Shown piece after piece: positions 39,141 through 50,278 of a stretch of DNA of 64,000 bases. The notes below the pieces were generated by a model. The model was given only the letters and a program-made list of their open reading frames with translations, was not told the origin of the DNA and did no database searches. Numbering within the stretch: position 1 is the stretch's first letter; every line of letters starts with the position of its first letter. Where the stretch lies: positions 28,190,564 to 28,254,563 of the forward strand of contig NC_092571.1 of NCBI RefSeq assembly GCF_037975245.1, read 5' to 3'. A program made the position numbers and the translations under genes. This DNA comes from Apostichopus japonicus. Lineage: Eukaryota; Echinodermata; Holothuroidea; Aspidochirotida; Stichopodidae.

Positions 39141-40759
39141 CCTTTAAGTGGTGGTAAACCAAAGTACCGTAATTGTTCAGGAAATATATTTTTGTCGTCA
39201 TGTGAAGGCCAAAAACAGGGCCTTCTGTAAAATTTAAAGTAATGATATTACGTAGGCCAAAAATCAATGATCATGACAATTTTGTTTTTCAAATTTTTAG
39301 CATTCATGAACAGTATAGGCCTATAGTGCGTTCTGGTGTGAGTAGCAAAATTGTCTTCTTAATTTTCCCGTCATAGGCCTATTGGGAAATATTTCCACCC
39401 GTGGGAGAGTTGATTAAGTCTAATATCTACTTGTTGTTCAGGCTTGCTATATGTATATAGTTCGATGTCATTCTCCGCGTTTACTGTTTAAACGGATAAT
39501 CCATTGTATAGTTTAACAGATTTAAGAGAAACACATAATGGCATCAGGCCGGTGAGATTTTCAAGCATTTCTATTTAGCATTACTAGTCGAGATATCAAT
39601 AACTAATAACATGTGTTAAGCCATAGTTGCACATAGCTGGAAGTAAATTTTGTGTGTATCTTTATTTTTTACGGTGGGTTTGTTTAGTGTCTCACTTTTG
39701 CCTACGGGGATGTAAATTTAATTCAATATACCTATATATGACCACAGTGCGTAAATATGAAGCCCATGTTCGAAGCAGGGAGTAATAGTATGTATATTTC
39801 AAAGTGAAACATCACAGAAATTTGTCAGTGTACTTCCATATGACATCACAACTGCTTGCTTCAAAGTTCACTTTAGGTACAATATATACGTGTCGACGTC
39901 AAATGCTGTTATGTCGAACACTTACGGTAGCAGAAATTGATTGTTAAAGTCGCCAATTTAACACTTATGACATTCACATTATACAAATTAACTAATAAAT
40001 ATCACAAAAACTGTACATATCAATATACTGCAGGAATTACCAAACTGATTGCACGGTCATCAGTCGAGGAGAAATGGTTCAGTTATAGCCTGGGGGTTTC
40101 GTGCTCTACCGGGGACGAACAGGACAGGACGAACAGATTTCGAAAGGTCATGAAATATGATTTTATAAAATACACAGTGAGAATAGTTTATTATGATGAT
40201 TACTAACAACTTTGCAACGTGACAAGTTTCATATACATTAGAAATCGTTCACTCCATTTTCCCATCATTTTTCAGGACAAATTACGAGATTTGTTTATAA
40301 TATAGCCTACTTCATAATTAACCATTAAAACATTAAACTTTTTTCGGGAAGCTAGCAGCGATATTAATTGTGATTAGCACTTTGTTAATTACATGATACG
40401 TGTCATATAAAGCTATTAAATGGCGATGCTGTAATATTAACATAATCATATCGATAGTACCCTTTGGTGTAATAATAATTAATAATAATTAACAGATCTG
40501 TTTGCTAAATTAGGCTTTCGAATCAATTAATCCTCAATGACTGTTCGACATTTACATGTAGTTCTTCATTGTGTCTTAACGTATAATTCGTGGGTTTCGT
40601 TGTCTAAAACTTCCTTCAACAGGATTTATATTGTATTCTGTGTACGTTCGTTACACGTTATACTCTATCTGAGAGTCCATCCTAAACTTACCGTCTTTTC
40701 GACTGCAACAATATCCGCAGTACGCACTTATTTTGATTTCACATGCTGCTGAGTATAAA
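39141..40759. other. Intergenic DNA upstream of the Ig receptor
   Basis: AT-rich, no gene or repeat recognised. It should contain the promoter of the receptor at 40760. Confidence 0.4.
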
Positions 40760-42226
40760 ATGAAAGCCCACATCTTCGGCATCTTTAGCATTTACATGCT
40801 TTATCGAGAGGTATGTTCCGAAAAAGCTGTGCAGTTTCAGGTTGGTCCAACATTTGAGATCTTCCCGGTTTTGGAAGGAATAAACGTAGAGTTACAGTGC
40901 GACGTGGAAACCAATGACCCTGTTCATATCTTTAAGGATGTCATAGGTGGAGTAGATATAAATATTGTTTCTGACAGCTCGCTGACAGAGTATGAGAACA
41001 GTTCCAAGTACATTTACAACATCGGAACTTCAAGTGGTACATATCATACGCTTATTATACAAAACATCAGCATACGAGACGAGGGCATATATCTTTGCAA
41101 GCAAAGGCAGAGTGACTTTAAGGGTCTTGAATTGAATGTGTTGTACATGCATACCAAGCCCGTTTGTTTGCACTCCTCTGAGTACTCATACTTAGGTGAT
41201 AACGATAATAAACATGGTGCGCCACTTAATTTTACATGCGTTCTGAATGATATCGGGGACCCTCCATCCACGTTGTTCTTTAAGAACACACCTAACGATT
41301 CTTCTGCAGTAATTCATTCAACCAAAATTCAAAAACATGGAACAACTCTAGCTGCGCAAGTTTCTTTTATTCCTGATGATTCTATGATGAATACCTCAGT
41401 AATGTGCTTTGCAAGACAAGAATTTCCACCATCTGTGAAGTCTCCACCGTTTGTATCTTTCTGTACATTTCAGCAAACCGCATCTAAGGTTCTTGAAATC
41501 ATAATAACACCGCCGTCTGCAGAGCTCTTTGCACCAGATACGATCAATTACCAGTGTTCCAGCAATGTTGGTAAAGGAACATTATTCAAGTGGTCTGTGC
41601 CAAACGACTTGCCAGCCGAAGTCAAATATTACGTGAACGACACACTTCTGACAATGTTTGTAAAGAAAACGAACGACCAACATGATATTTCAATTGGTAT
41701 AGAATGCATCGGTACATTTAATAATCAAGAGGGGAGAAGTCGTGCGTATTTACATGTTAATTCAGGTTCTAATCGACGTGGTTCACTCACCTTTGGTCTT
41801 ATTGCAGCAATATCAGGAGGAGCGGTAGGCATCTTCATTATGATTCTTGTCTCATATAAGTGTGGTTGTAAGTCGTACCTGCAGCTGATAATGAATACCA
41901 AACGTCATCCTCACGGTGACATCGAAAGAGTAAGGAAACGCAGTCCTGGTTGGAATGGAGTAACAAAGTTAGTACCTACTTTTGAAGAAGAATGTTTGTC
42001 CGGCACTTCTTCAAACACGACGTACAAGGTGGAAGACTCCTCTAAGAGAAGTATTGCTTTCATAGTGAGGCCCGAAAGATGCAGCTTGCAGATGACAGTG
42101 GAAAGAGAAACCTTGGACGACAACGACGAGAATAAGAAGGATAGTGATCACGAAAATCACTTGTATCAAGAGCTTAAGAAAGAATCGAAAGACGATGAAC
42201 CCGTTTATATAGCTCTTGAAGGATAA
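40760..42226 (+). CDS. Intronless three-Ig-domain transmembrane receptor with ITAM-like tail
   Basis: A single open frame encodes a 488-residue type I membrane protein. I start at 40760 because the peptide from this Met (MKAHIFGIFSIYML) looks like a signal peptide; the in-frame Met nine codons earlier would spoil it. Three Ig-like domains follow: domain 1 with VELQC near residue 47 and YLC near 113, domain 2 with LNFTC and VMC, domain 3 with INYQC and IEC. A hydrophobic segment at about 345-365 is the membrane anchor. The 123-residue cytoplasmic tail ends with YQEL, ten residues, then YIAL (Tyr469 and Tyr483), an ITAM-like pair that in vertebrate receptors is phosphorylated and recruits SH2 kinases. 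An AATAAA lies at 42308. It shares layout and short motifs with the - strand receptors at 44068, 59871 and 63307. Ligand and signalling are unknown; the family assignment is structural. Confidence 0.85.
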   Translation: MKAHIFGIFSIYMLYREVCSEKAVQFQVGPTFEIFPVLEGINVELQCDVETNDPVHIFKDVIGGVDINIVSDSSLTEYENSSKYIYNIGTSSGTYHTLIIQNISIRDEGIYLCKQRQSDFKGLELNVLYMHTKPVCLHSSEYSYLGDNDNKHGAPLNFTCVLNDIGDPPSTLFFKNTPNDSSAVIHSTKIQKHGTTLAAQVSFIPDDSMMNTSVMCFARQEFPPSVKSPPFVSFCTFQQTASKVLEIIITPPSAELFAPDTINYQCSSNVGKGTLFKWSVPNDLPAEVKYYVNDTLLTMFVKKTNDQHDISIGIECIGTFNNQEGRSRAYLHVNSGSNRRGSLTFGLIAAISGGAVGIFIMILVSYKCGCKSYLQLIMNTKRHPHGDIERVRKRSPGWNGVTKLVPTFEEECLSGTSSNTTYKVEDSSKRSIAFIVRPERCSLQMTVERETLDDNDENKKDSDHENHLYQELKKESKDDEPVYIALEG

Positions 42227-42552
42227 TCATCAACATTGTTCTTTTCACCCGACGCACACAGAGAACACAGTAACTATTGAACTTTAAGATTTACGGTATT
42301 TACTAATAATAAAATATTTACTTTACGTCCTCCTACTTAACGAACAGAAGATTTAGTGTGTAACATAAAAATTAATTGAATTCTTCATCGAAGGAATTGT
42401 TTACACCATCTCTAGATATCCGTGTTTGAATGTAATAAAACTATTTTCACCCTTCATTGCTCTACAAAGTAGATCACAGTTATGTCATCCTGACAGATAT
42501 TCGCTAGATGATTTTACAATCCGAATATTGATTTTTGTAATTGGTCAAGCCC

Positions 42553-44060
42553 TTGAAATGTGAGACATTTCGGATTTTCATTCATTTATCAAATTGATAT
42601 TTTCGTCAACTGTTACCACTAGTGCGAAAAGATACATGTTAGACAAGTTATCGGACATGTCTGGTCTTTCGAACAGTGTAATGGTTCAAAGGTAATAAAG
42701 ATACTGACATTATAAAATGGCACGGTCGCCAAAAAAAAGAAAAAAAAAAGAGTAAAACCTTTGGATGTTTCTCTTCAGACTGAGTTGGATTCTCTGTTAT
42801 ATTTACCTTACATTGTTAAATATCCAAAAGGACAAAGAAATGATAAAAGTCTTAAAAAAAAATTCACGCTAATGAATTTAAAGTGCATAGTAATAGTATG
42901 TGTTTCCTGTGTACTTCAAAATAGACTTTCGATAAATTTGCTTTCGTCGTGGATTTTAAATGAATGGAGGGCTTTGTTTTTCAATAGCAAGAGCCCTTAT
43001 TATACACAATCCATGACAAGGAAGATAACGTATAGTTGCTTTGTTCCAATGTAAGCTAACCCAACAACACACTATGATGTTACAAAATGATAACTGAAGG
43101 CATCAGTATTTGCAAAAATGATTTCGCAATATAAGATGTTGTACATCAATATCACGAAATGTCAATTCTATGACAAAAATACTCAAAATGGGCAAAACTC
43201 ATACAAAAATAAGGCTTAGACAACCAATGCACTCTGACAACTTGTGTTGCCTGATACCTTTTAAGGTGTTATTTTAATTATTTTAATTTTTTTCTGTTAT
43301 TTTGTTAGCAATAAAACGTTACCTGCATTTACTGATTAAAAAGTCTCCCGAGCTTGATTTTATTCGTTATACTTTGCAATTTTAGTTTAATTTTGCGAGA
43401 TCGTTTAATCTTTTAGCTTTTCTTAATGATATATATAGGTTACCATCGATATATAAAGAAACACAGTTCACTTAAATACACTAACATACGATGAATTGAA
43501 CTTTTGTATGCTTAAAAGGCATTAAACCACCTTTTAATGACAATGACGTTTAAATTTAATGTATCAAATAGGGCAAAATTAAAAAGACTACAAGTTGACG
43601 GGGATGTAGCACAAATCCTCTGATAACAGTTTCGAATTAGTTCAGCACTTCGTAACATAACATCATACAAACAACTCTGCAAACATTTCTGCTTTATTAC
43701 TTGGTTAAATTACAAATCTGTAAAATGATGAAATATGTGCATTATTCCATGCGTCAAGACTTCAGATTCACCAAGCGACGAAACTCAAGGGAAAGAAAAA
43801 ACCCTTCACCTGATAGTGACACTACGAGATGAACAATATTACACATAGCCTAATAATATCATTCGTATGTGGGAATTTCAAGAATTTTACGTTCGGAGTC
43901 AAAAGAGACACACTTATGATAAGCTCGCATTGTGCTAAAAAATCACAACATATAAACTGCTATTATCATTTTTGCATTAGAAAATATCAATTAATCATAC
44001 ACAAAAAAAGATTTCTTCAGGGGCATTATAAGATTGACACCATTTGTTAACCACTGGTAA
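42553..44060. repeat. Segmental duplication block A (pairs with 56630-59860)
   Basis: Non-coding sequence shared with block B at roughly 85-90% by eye. Anchors are TGAAATGTGAGACATT (42556 and 56632), CTGTTACCACTAGTGCGAAA (42610 and 57664) and the segment before the receptor copies (about 43685 and 59482). The homology continues into the receptor pseudogene at 44068. It has no gene of its own. Confidence 0.85.
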
Positions 44061-44067
44061 GTTAACG

Positions 44068-45210
44068 TTACATCATCTGACTTGGAACGAGATATAATTG
44101 TCTGTCATAATTATACTCAGAGTTCTCAGATATATCAGTATATATTGCGGCTTCATCCTCTGTAAATTGATTCAATGCTATAGAGTGAGCATACACATGA
44201 GGAGCGTCTACATTCATTTGATGCTGACCTTCATTTATACTTTCTGGTCGTATGGTAGTTTTATAAGTAGTGTTAGACCTTAGGAATTGGCCAATCGCAT
44301 GAGCTGATGATGATGACGATGATGATGGTGTCAATCTACATACGTAACGACGGTAATTCAAGCGAATAACGTTACTAGTACAATGATAATACCTGAGAGA
44401 GCCAATATTATTAAATGCAACAGATCGAAGTGATGTGATCTTACGAAATTAACACTGGCATGGTTGAAAATGTTCCTTCCACCATATGAACCACTGCATT
44501 GAAAAGTTATAGATCCATCGGTACTTGATCCGTTATCAAATATCTTCAGTTGTAATGAATCTTTGATCTTAGTTATATTATACTGCCAATCGCTCAGTGG
44601 AATATCCGTCCATTCTAGTACAACTCCACTCACATTACTGGTACAGGTTAGAGTAATATTTTCTCTATAAGTAAATATATTTCTCAACGTAGAAAGATAT
44701 ATTAACAGCTGGATTTCCTTCTTCTGTTGTACAGTTGAATTCGAGCGGCACTTGTAATTGGTCACTGAAGACTATAGGAAGTTCGTAGTTGGATGTACAT
44801 CGAGGATACTCTTCTGGTGGGCTGTAAATAACCTTTACGATTAAATATTGTAACTCTGGATCTAGACAGTAGAATTCGTCTTGATTGTCTCGTGATACAT
44901 TGATAATAGTTAAAACACAAGCTGAGAAGGTTCTGTTAAAGATAATATTATCTGGTAAGGATGGGCTCAAATATCCATTCCTAACGTAATCTATGTTAGA
45001 TCCCCTTATATGACATTCATTATGAATAGGTTGCTGACAGATGAGATCAATTGTATCCCCCTAATAAGGATAAAACTGCCCAATATAATCTGTAAAAGTA
45101 AATGATCTTCTGATTCCACTAGTGCCTTCAACCACGCATAGCCTGACCGCTAAGATAATCAAGCAAATCACAGATTTGAGGCACAAACGTTCAACGATCT
45201 TCGTCACCAT
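44068..45210 (-). pseudogene. Ig receptor copy 1, broken
   Basis: The copy starts at the Met codon ending at 45210 with a signal-like peptide (SVICLIILAVRLCVV). It is broken three ways: an in-frame TAG near 45060 where copy 2 reads through; a deletion of about 240 bp near 44670-44690 that removes the end of Ig 2 and the start of Ig 3 and shifts the frame; and a 4-bp deletion near 44365 between membrane segment and tail. Remaining landmarks are the Ig 1 end, the Ig 2 start (LEFNCTTEEGN), the Ig 3 core (ITLTCTSNVSGVVLEW) and a tail with a serine run, AIYTDI and QLYLVPSQMM. It is convergent with the receptor at 40760. Confidence 0.85.
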
Positions 45211-45955
45211 ATTACACTGATGGAGAAACTGTCAAAAGAAACGTCGTTGAGATCATGTTTAGGAGAAGGCCTATTATATGAGGACTAAAAAGTGTCGATA
45301 TAGTTTAAATTAGTATTTAGAAATAGAATTACAGTAAATACATTACTAAGAGAATGCAGAAGGCGAAACTGCGAAATGATATTTTAACGGATATGCGTTT
45401 CTAGACATGAAGTTTTTCATAGTCTTAATAACACTATATATATACGATATAGTGTACCGTTAAGCAGTGTTAGTAGGTATACATTAAAAACTTATTGTGC
45501 AAATCCCTTAGTTCTATAGTAAGTTATTTAAATATGAACAGGTTGTATATCTCTGTAGACTATACGATACTGCATAATACAACCTGTCATGGGTTACTTT
45601 AATTTATAATTAGACGAGATTGAATAAAGCATCTTTTAATTAAAATACGATCATACCAATCAGTGTTGAATCATGCAATCTAGACTGCGATCATTAAAAA
45701 TAAATAATCGCACTGTACCAGCTCCAATGTGATATTTCGGTACATTAATTTGAACTTGTTGTATAAACACTGCTTCCTGTCAGTATATCATAATGAGTGT
45801 TGACATTCGTAATACACAGATTGTTTAGACACAAGGAAGTCTATAAGAAACTTTAACAGTAGTAAGGTCTTTAACGGGAAACGTTTCAGTGGGCAGTGTG
45901 AAAAAGGAAGGACTTACAATTGATAGATAGGCCTACTAACTAGTACATTCTTCCG

Positions 45956-46100
45956 CATAGACTGACCTCAAACGCAATCACAAAAATCGCAGATTTTGCA
46001 AGTAAATCGTCTAAAATTTCCAATAGATGCAAAACATGACCAGATTATGACATTTACTAAAAACCCACAGTCAACCTTTGAAACCATTTGATGCTTCAAC
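45956..46100 (-). pseudogene. Leader relic of a further Ig receptor copy
   Basis: Reverse-strand translation of 45958-46017 gives DDLLAKSAIFVIAFEVSLC, almost the signal peptide of copy 2 (DDLLAKSVTFVIAFGVSLC). It passes directly into sequence matching 61585-61665. No Ig domain follows, so only the leader and upstream flank of a former copy survive. Confidence 0.75.
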
Positions 46101-47213
46101 ATGTATAGTGTGTGCCATTTAAGTTGAAAACAAAGTTCTTAGTACAAATTCAATAGTAACCTCTATATCATTACAAAACGATAGATGAAAAGAATGTTTC
46201 AGCAGGAATTCTTTACAAGTATATGGATACCTTCGTTGTGAGGATATTAGTTATACCACGTAACATCCATGGTGACCAGTATGGCTTACATGGGAGTTTG
46301 GTTATGATATCTATCATTGATAACTCTTAGAAAATGTGTTTTGTAAAAAAATAACTAGAAATATTTGGCAATAGGGAATTAAGAATAGAATCAATATAAC
46401 CAGAGACGCTTTCGGTAAGAGTTCTTATAGCCGTGTTTTGACCGGAAGGGTTATATTGTGAAGCTTGGCTAATTGGTTAATATCTTGGCAAGATAATTTG
46501 GAAATATCAGTGTTGTTGCAACATATATCTAGGTGAATTTCGTTAGCATATGGAGTTTCTGAAGGGTGTATATGAAAGTGCCAAGTTTGGGGTTGGTTGG
46601 AATTAACAAAATGTTTCAACTTCGACGATGAAAATATTACCTAAGCAGAAAAAGGTCGCAATTTTCTTGAAGGTTTACTTCGTCACAATAACGTTGCATA
46701 ATAAGAGGTATTGTAGGTATATTAAACAATATTTCCTTAATATGCCAGAACAGCCACCGTCAACGATTTAGTGTAAGTAAGATTACTATTAATAATTCTT
46801 ACCGGGGTATTACAATACAAAACATATAAACACAACTTTCGCATTGGTTGGCCCATTACTGTTATGTGTCTGAAAAGAGTTGAATAACAATGAATGAATG
46901 AATTATACGTACACTGAAAGCAGAAGTTCATTATCTTGACTTCCTTTAGGTGATATGTTTGCAATTTAAATCGGTACAACACCCAACGAAATCAAAAGTA
47001 CTTGTTTTTTTTTTTTTTACCCTAAAAGCATCACTTGATTCATTATATGTATTCACTTCAAAGCTCTCTGTTTCCCTTCTTGACGTCTACATGTAAAGTG
47101 GGTGTCTTGGACATTTTTTTGTAGGCCTATTATACCGCATTTAGGTCAGTACAGCACACAAGAAAATCGAAAGGGCTTGTACTAATTGTGAATAACTGTA
47201 TTAAATTCATATA
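46101..47213. other. Intergenic DNA
   Basis: No gene or repeat was recognised in this stretch. Confidence 0.5.
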
Positions 47214-47440
47214 TACAAAATATGTCACCAAACGGAACTAGTATTGTTCGATACAGGTGACAAAGGCCTACAGTGGAATGACGACCTTCCTTACCGGTTT
47301 CGAACGTCTGGACATAAAATCAGCGTCCATAGCCTAGTGGTTAGGGTGTCCACATATAAAGCGGGAGGCCCCGGTTCGAATCCCGAAGGAAGGCTAGAAG
47401 TTTTTTTACTGTTCTTGATTTTCCAACTCATTATGATTTC
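47214..47440 (+). repeat. tRNA-containing repeat, copy 1
   Basis: A tRNA-like segment at 47323-47392 has the D-arm motif TAGCCTAGTGGTTAGGG and the B-box GGTTCGAATCCCG. Homology to the copy at 61815-62045 covers about 110 bp upstream of the tRNA part and about 50 bp downstream, ending in an AT microsatellite. It is therefore a repeat with an internal RNA polymerase III promoter, SINE-like, rather than a tRNA gene. Confidence 0.75.
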
Positions 47441-47476
47441 AATATATATATGTATATATATATATATATATATATA
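47441..47476. repeat. (TA)n at the left end of the Penelope-like pair
   Basis: An AT dinucleotide run lies between the tRNA-containing repeat and the first pseudo-LTR. Confidence 0.9.
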
Positions 47477-47677
47477 GAGTAGGTTGGCGTCTATCTTGGC
47501 GCAGAGTGCTCTATGTCCATTGGACAGAGCGTAATATATGTTGATACTAGATGAGACTAGTGGAACACTAGTAGTTGTTACTCGGAGTTTCACGCGTTAT
47601 AGCGATCTTCAGACAACTGGTAGCTTCAAGTTATGCTCCATGAATATATAGGATCCTCGTCGGGATTACCGGGGATT
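47477..47677 (-). repeat. Pseudo-LTR at the 3' end of Penelope-like copy 1
   Basis: This 201-bp segment is repeated, apparently without change, at 50078-50278. It includes the last 17 codons of the element's ORF, the 3' UTR and a hammerhead ribozyme. Confidence 0.9.
47573..47618 (-). ncRNA. Hammerhead ribozyme in pseudo-LTR (left)
   Basis: The - strand folds as a minimal type I hammerhead. Stem I arms AGUUGU and ACAACU pair perfectly. The core has CUGAAGA (C3 U4 G5 A6 N7 G8 A9) and GAAA. Stem II has CGC/GCG plus a U-U at the base, stem III is a very short ACU/AGU arm, and UA sits at the cleavage position. Hammerheads with tiny stem III are known from Penelope-like elements. Confidence 0.8.
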
Positions 47678-50019
47678 ATGCGGTTGTTGGTGTATTGTTC
47701 TGCCGGTGTATTCTCTTTCGCGTCCGTTCTGTTGGTGGGTTTGTAAGACTTTCTTCGGTGTTCGGCTGTTGGTGTATTCTCTTTTGCGTCCGTTCTGTTG
47801 TTGGGGTTTTTTGCCTTCCTTCGGTGCTCGCTCCTTAGGTGTGTGTGGTTCTCTTGACGGTGTTTGGTGGTTGGACTGGAGTTGTTTATGTAGAACTTGT
47901 TTTCGTGGCGGCACTTCGATATGAGCTCTGGGCGTTTGTTCAGGAGGGTCCGTTTGTCTGCGTTGATAATGATGAGTTTTTCAGTGAGACAGAGGTGGCA
48001 CCGCTTCGACTCGTTGCTGTAGGCTTTGGCTCTGCTGGCGATCGACCAATTGATAGTGAATGGCTGGTTGTTCTTTTTCAGCTGCCAGATGTGCTTCGAG
48101 AGTTCCGTTGCGTTTTGGTGTTTTTCGTGGTTGAGCGACATCTTGTGGTTACCGTATCTGAGCTTGAAGGGGGGTTCTGTAAGGCCGATGTATGTCTTGC
48201 AGTTGTCGGTGGTTTTCACTTCGGCCTTGTATATGATGTTAGATGCCTGGCAGTTTCCATTTAGTGGGCATGTGTCCTTTTTTCGGCAGTTGCAGGCTTC
48301 CTCTTCTTTCGATGTGTGGGTGGCTGCTATACGTTTGTTGTGTCCTTTAATGATGCTGGCGATGTTGGGCATGCAACTGTAGCTGACTTTCACGGTGTTT
48401 CTGTTGAAAATCTTGTGTAGTTTCGATGTCTTCGGGAAGTGTTTGTTGATAAGTTTCAGGAATGTGCCTCCTATGTTCGTGGCTACGTTGCTGCTAAAAG
48501 GTGGGTTGAACCAGATGATGTTGCGCCTTCTGTTTCGGTTGTTCTTGGTAGGTTGGTAGGCGATGTATGGGAGACCCTCGGTGTAATTACTTGACTTGAG
48601 TGCTTCCTCGTAGGCTGGTGCGGCTTTCTTAAAGATCTCCTCGTCGTGGGAGATGGCGGAGATACGTCTGCTGATTGAGGCTGGTAGGGACCTGATGATG
48701 TTTGGTGGGTGGTTGGAATTCCTGTGGATGTACACTGGGTGGTCGTTGGGCTTCCTGTAAGGGTAGTGTTTTCCGGTGTTTAGGTTGAATGTTACGTCGA
48801 GGAAGTTGGTGATCTTCAGGTTGCAATCGATGGTGATGTTGAGCCCCAGTTCTTTGAATAAGCTGATCATGTGTTTTCTTATCCGGTCTGCTTTCCTTCC
48901 GTTGGTGTTTTTGAAGGCTGCTAGGCCGTCGTCCCTGTATAGCCCGATGAATTCCTTCCCATATTCTCTCGCTAGTGTGTTTAGGATGTAGAGTCCTACA
49001 AGCTCGCATATCTCGGCCCCATCGTAGCTGCCCATTGTGACATCAAAGAGGTCGTTGTGTCCTTTCTTCATCCAGGGTGTGCCGTTGTCGAAAAGGAGTG
49101 ACTTCCTGGGGTGCATTATGATTTGTACGTCTTGGTTGGAGATGTGGGTGTGATCCTTAGCCATGGTTAAGGCTTTTTCCAGTAGGCTTCTTGTTATGGA
49201 GGGGTAGAATTCAACGATGTCGAAGCTGATGAAGGTGTATTTCTCTTTGTCTTGTATGTTCTTGAACCATTCGATGACGGATGACGTGTTTCTCCATTGG
49301 TTAACTTTCGTGGCGGTTCTTATGGCGTTGTTTATTCTGTCTAGGATGGCCTTGCTGATGAGACCTGTTTCGCTCTTTGCCGGGTTGATGAGCCTGCATG
49401 GTAGGTTGTTCTCAAAGTTGTCCTTGTGGTCTTTCAGGGTGATGAAGGATTGCTTGGTGGCCATCGATTCCATGCGGTTGTCGATCCCTAGTTTCTCGGC
49501 GATGGATCTGGCTTCGGCGTTGATTCTGTTGACAGGTGCCATGGAGGTCGTCTGGTAGTTCTTTGTGATGTGTTGCCTGAGGAGTTTTTCGTGTAGTTGG
49601 GTGTCTATCTCGTACAGGTTTCTGGTTTTGTCGGCCGGGATGAGCAGTTTGGTAGATTTCTTGATCCTGCTGACGTCTTTTCTGAGTTTGTCTTGGAATT
49701 GGTTGGGGACTTTTTTGACCTTCACGTTCTCGATCATACGGAGCAAGTCGTCCTCAAACAGCCTCAGTTCTTCGATCTGCGGTGGGCACTTCTTGCTTTT
49801 GAATCCGAAATTCTCCGTATGTGCAGGGTGGTGCTCGTCATCCTCCTCGTCGTCTTCCTCGTTGTTGTTGCATGTTTTTAGGAAGAAGGAAGCTTTCCAT
49901 CTCATACGTTTAATGACGTTTTCGACTTTTTCGATGAGTATCTTCTTGTAGGTGTTGGCAGTTGGTATAGGTATATTCTTCATGGAGTAGTTAAAGCTGA
50001 CTTGGTTCGGCTGTTCCAT
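47626..50019 (-). CDS. Penelope-like element copy 1: reverse transcriptase with GIY-YIG endonuclease
   Basis: A full 797-residue ORF encodes the single protein of a Penelope-like retroelement, which copies its RNA at a nicked target. The N-terminal 70 residues include an acidic stretch (EEDDEEDDE). The reverse transcriptase core shows FISFDIVEFYPS (motif A, Asp near residue 270) and YRDD at about 361-364. A cysteine cluster, CNC...C...C at about 575-590, precedes a GIY-YIG nuclease domain with TYIG near 610, LRYGNHK and ATELSKHIW. An upstream cysteine motif is reported in Neptune-type elements, but clade assignment here is a guess. It has an intact frame, differs from copy 2 by only about seven residues, and is flanked by two identical pseudo-LTRs, so it inserted recently and may be competent. 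The start is the first Met, 58 bp inside the 5' pseudo-LTR. Confidence 0.93.
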   Translation of the reverse strand: MEQPNQVSFNYSMKNIPIPTANTYKKILIEKVENVIKRMRWKASFFLKTCNNNEEDDEEDDEHHPAHTENFGFKSKKCPPQIEELRLFEDDLLRMIENVKVKKVPNQFQDKLRKDVSRIKKSTKLLIPADKTRNLYEIDTQLHEKLLRQHITKNYQTTSMAPVNRINAEARSIAEKLGIDNRMESMATKQSFITLKDHKDNFENNLPCRLINPAKSETGLISKAILDRINNAIRTATKVNQWRNTSSVIEWFKNIQDKEKYTFISFDIVEFYPSITRSLLEKALTMAKDHTHISNQDVQIIMHPRKSLLFDNGTPWMKKGHNDLFDVTMGSYDGAEICELVGLYILNTLAREYGKEFIGLYRDDGLAAFKNTNGRKADRIRKHMISLFKELGLNITIDCNLKITNFLDVTFNLNTGKHYPYRKPNDHPVYIHRNSNHPPNIIRSLPASISRRISAISHDEEIFKKAAPAYEEALKSSNYTEGLPYIAYQPTKNNRNRRRNIIWFNPPFSSNVATNIGGTFLKLINKHFPKTSKLHKIFNRNTVKVSYSCMPNIASIIKGHNKRIAATHTSKEEEACNCRKKDTCPLNGNCQASNIIYKAEVKTTDNCKTYIGLTEPPFKLRYGNHKMSLNHEKHQNATELSKHIWQLKKNNQPFTINWSIASRAKAYSNESKRCHLCLTEKLIIINADKRTLLNKRPELISKCRHENKFYINNSSPTTKHRQENHTHLRSEHRRKAKNPNNRTDAKENTPTAEHRRKSYKPTNRTDAKENTPAEQYTNNRIIPGNPDEDPIYSWSIT

Positions 50020-50077
50020 TGTTCCGTCTATTGCAGATAGGCAAGAGTGCTCGACTGACTGGTCAGGAGCGTAGGTA

Positions 50078-50278
50078 GAGTAGGTTGGCGTCTATCTTGG
50101 CGCAGAGTGCTCTATGTCCATTGGACAGAGCGTAATATATGTTGATACTAGATGAGACTAGTGGAACACTAGTAGTTGTTACTCGGAGTTTCACGCGTTA
50201 TAGCGATCTTCAGACAACTGGTAGCTTCAAGTTATGCTCCATGAATATATAGGATCCTCGTCGGGATTACCGGGGATT
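50078..50278 (-). repeat. Pseudo-LTR at the 5' end of Penelope-like copy 1
   Basis: Direct repeat of 47477-47677. It contains the terminal 17 codons of the ORF and a hammerhead. Its outer edge (50278) abuts the inverted copy 2 with microhomology at ATT. Confidence 0.9.
50174..50219 (-). ncRNA. Hammerhead ribozyme in pseudo-LTR (middle)
   Basis: Identical in sequence and fold to 47573-47618. In this position it could cut transcripts at the 5' end of copy 1. Confidence 0.8.

Noticed and set aside
47323-47392. Functional tRNA gene
   Set aside because: A-box and B-box are good but the acceptor stem and anticodon arm do not pair, and the homology with the second copy extends well outside the tRNA part.
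47706-49951. Several frames of 70-140 codons opposite the Penelope ORF, mirrored at 50232-52381
   Set aside because: They appear in both copies only because the copies are nearly identical; they are shadows with no recognisable domain.
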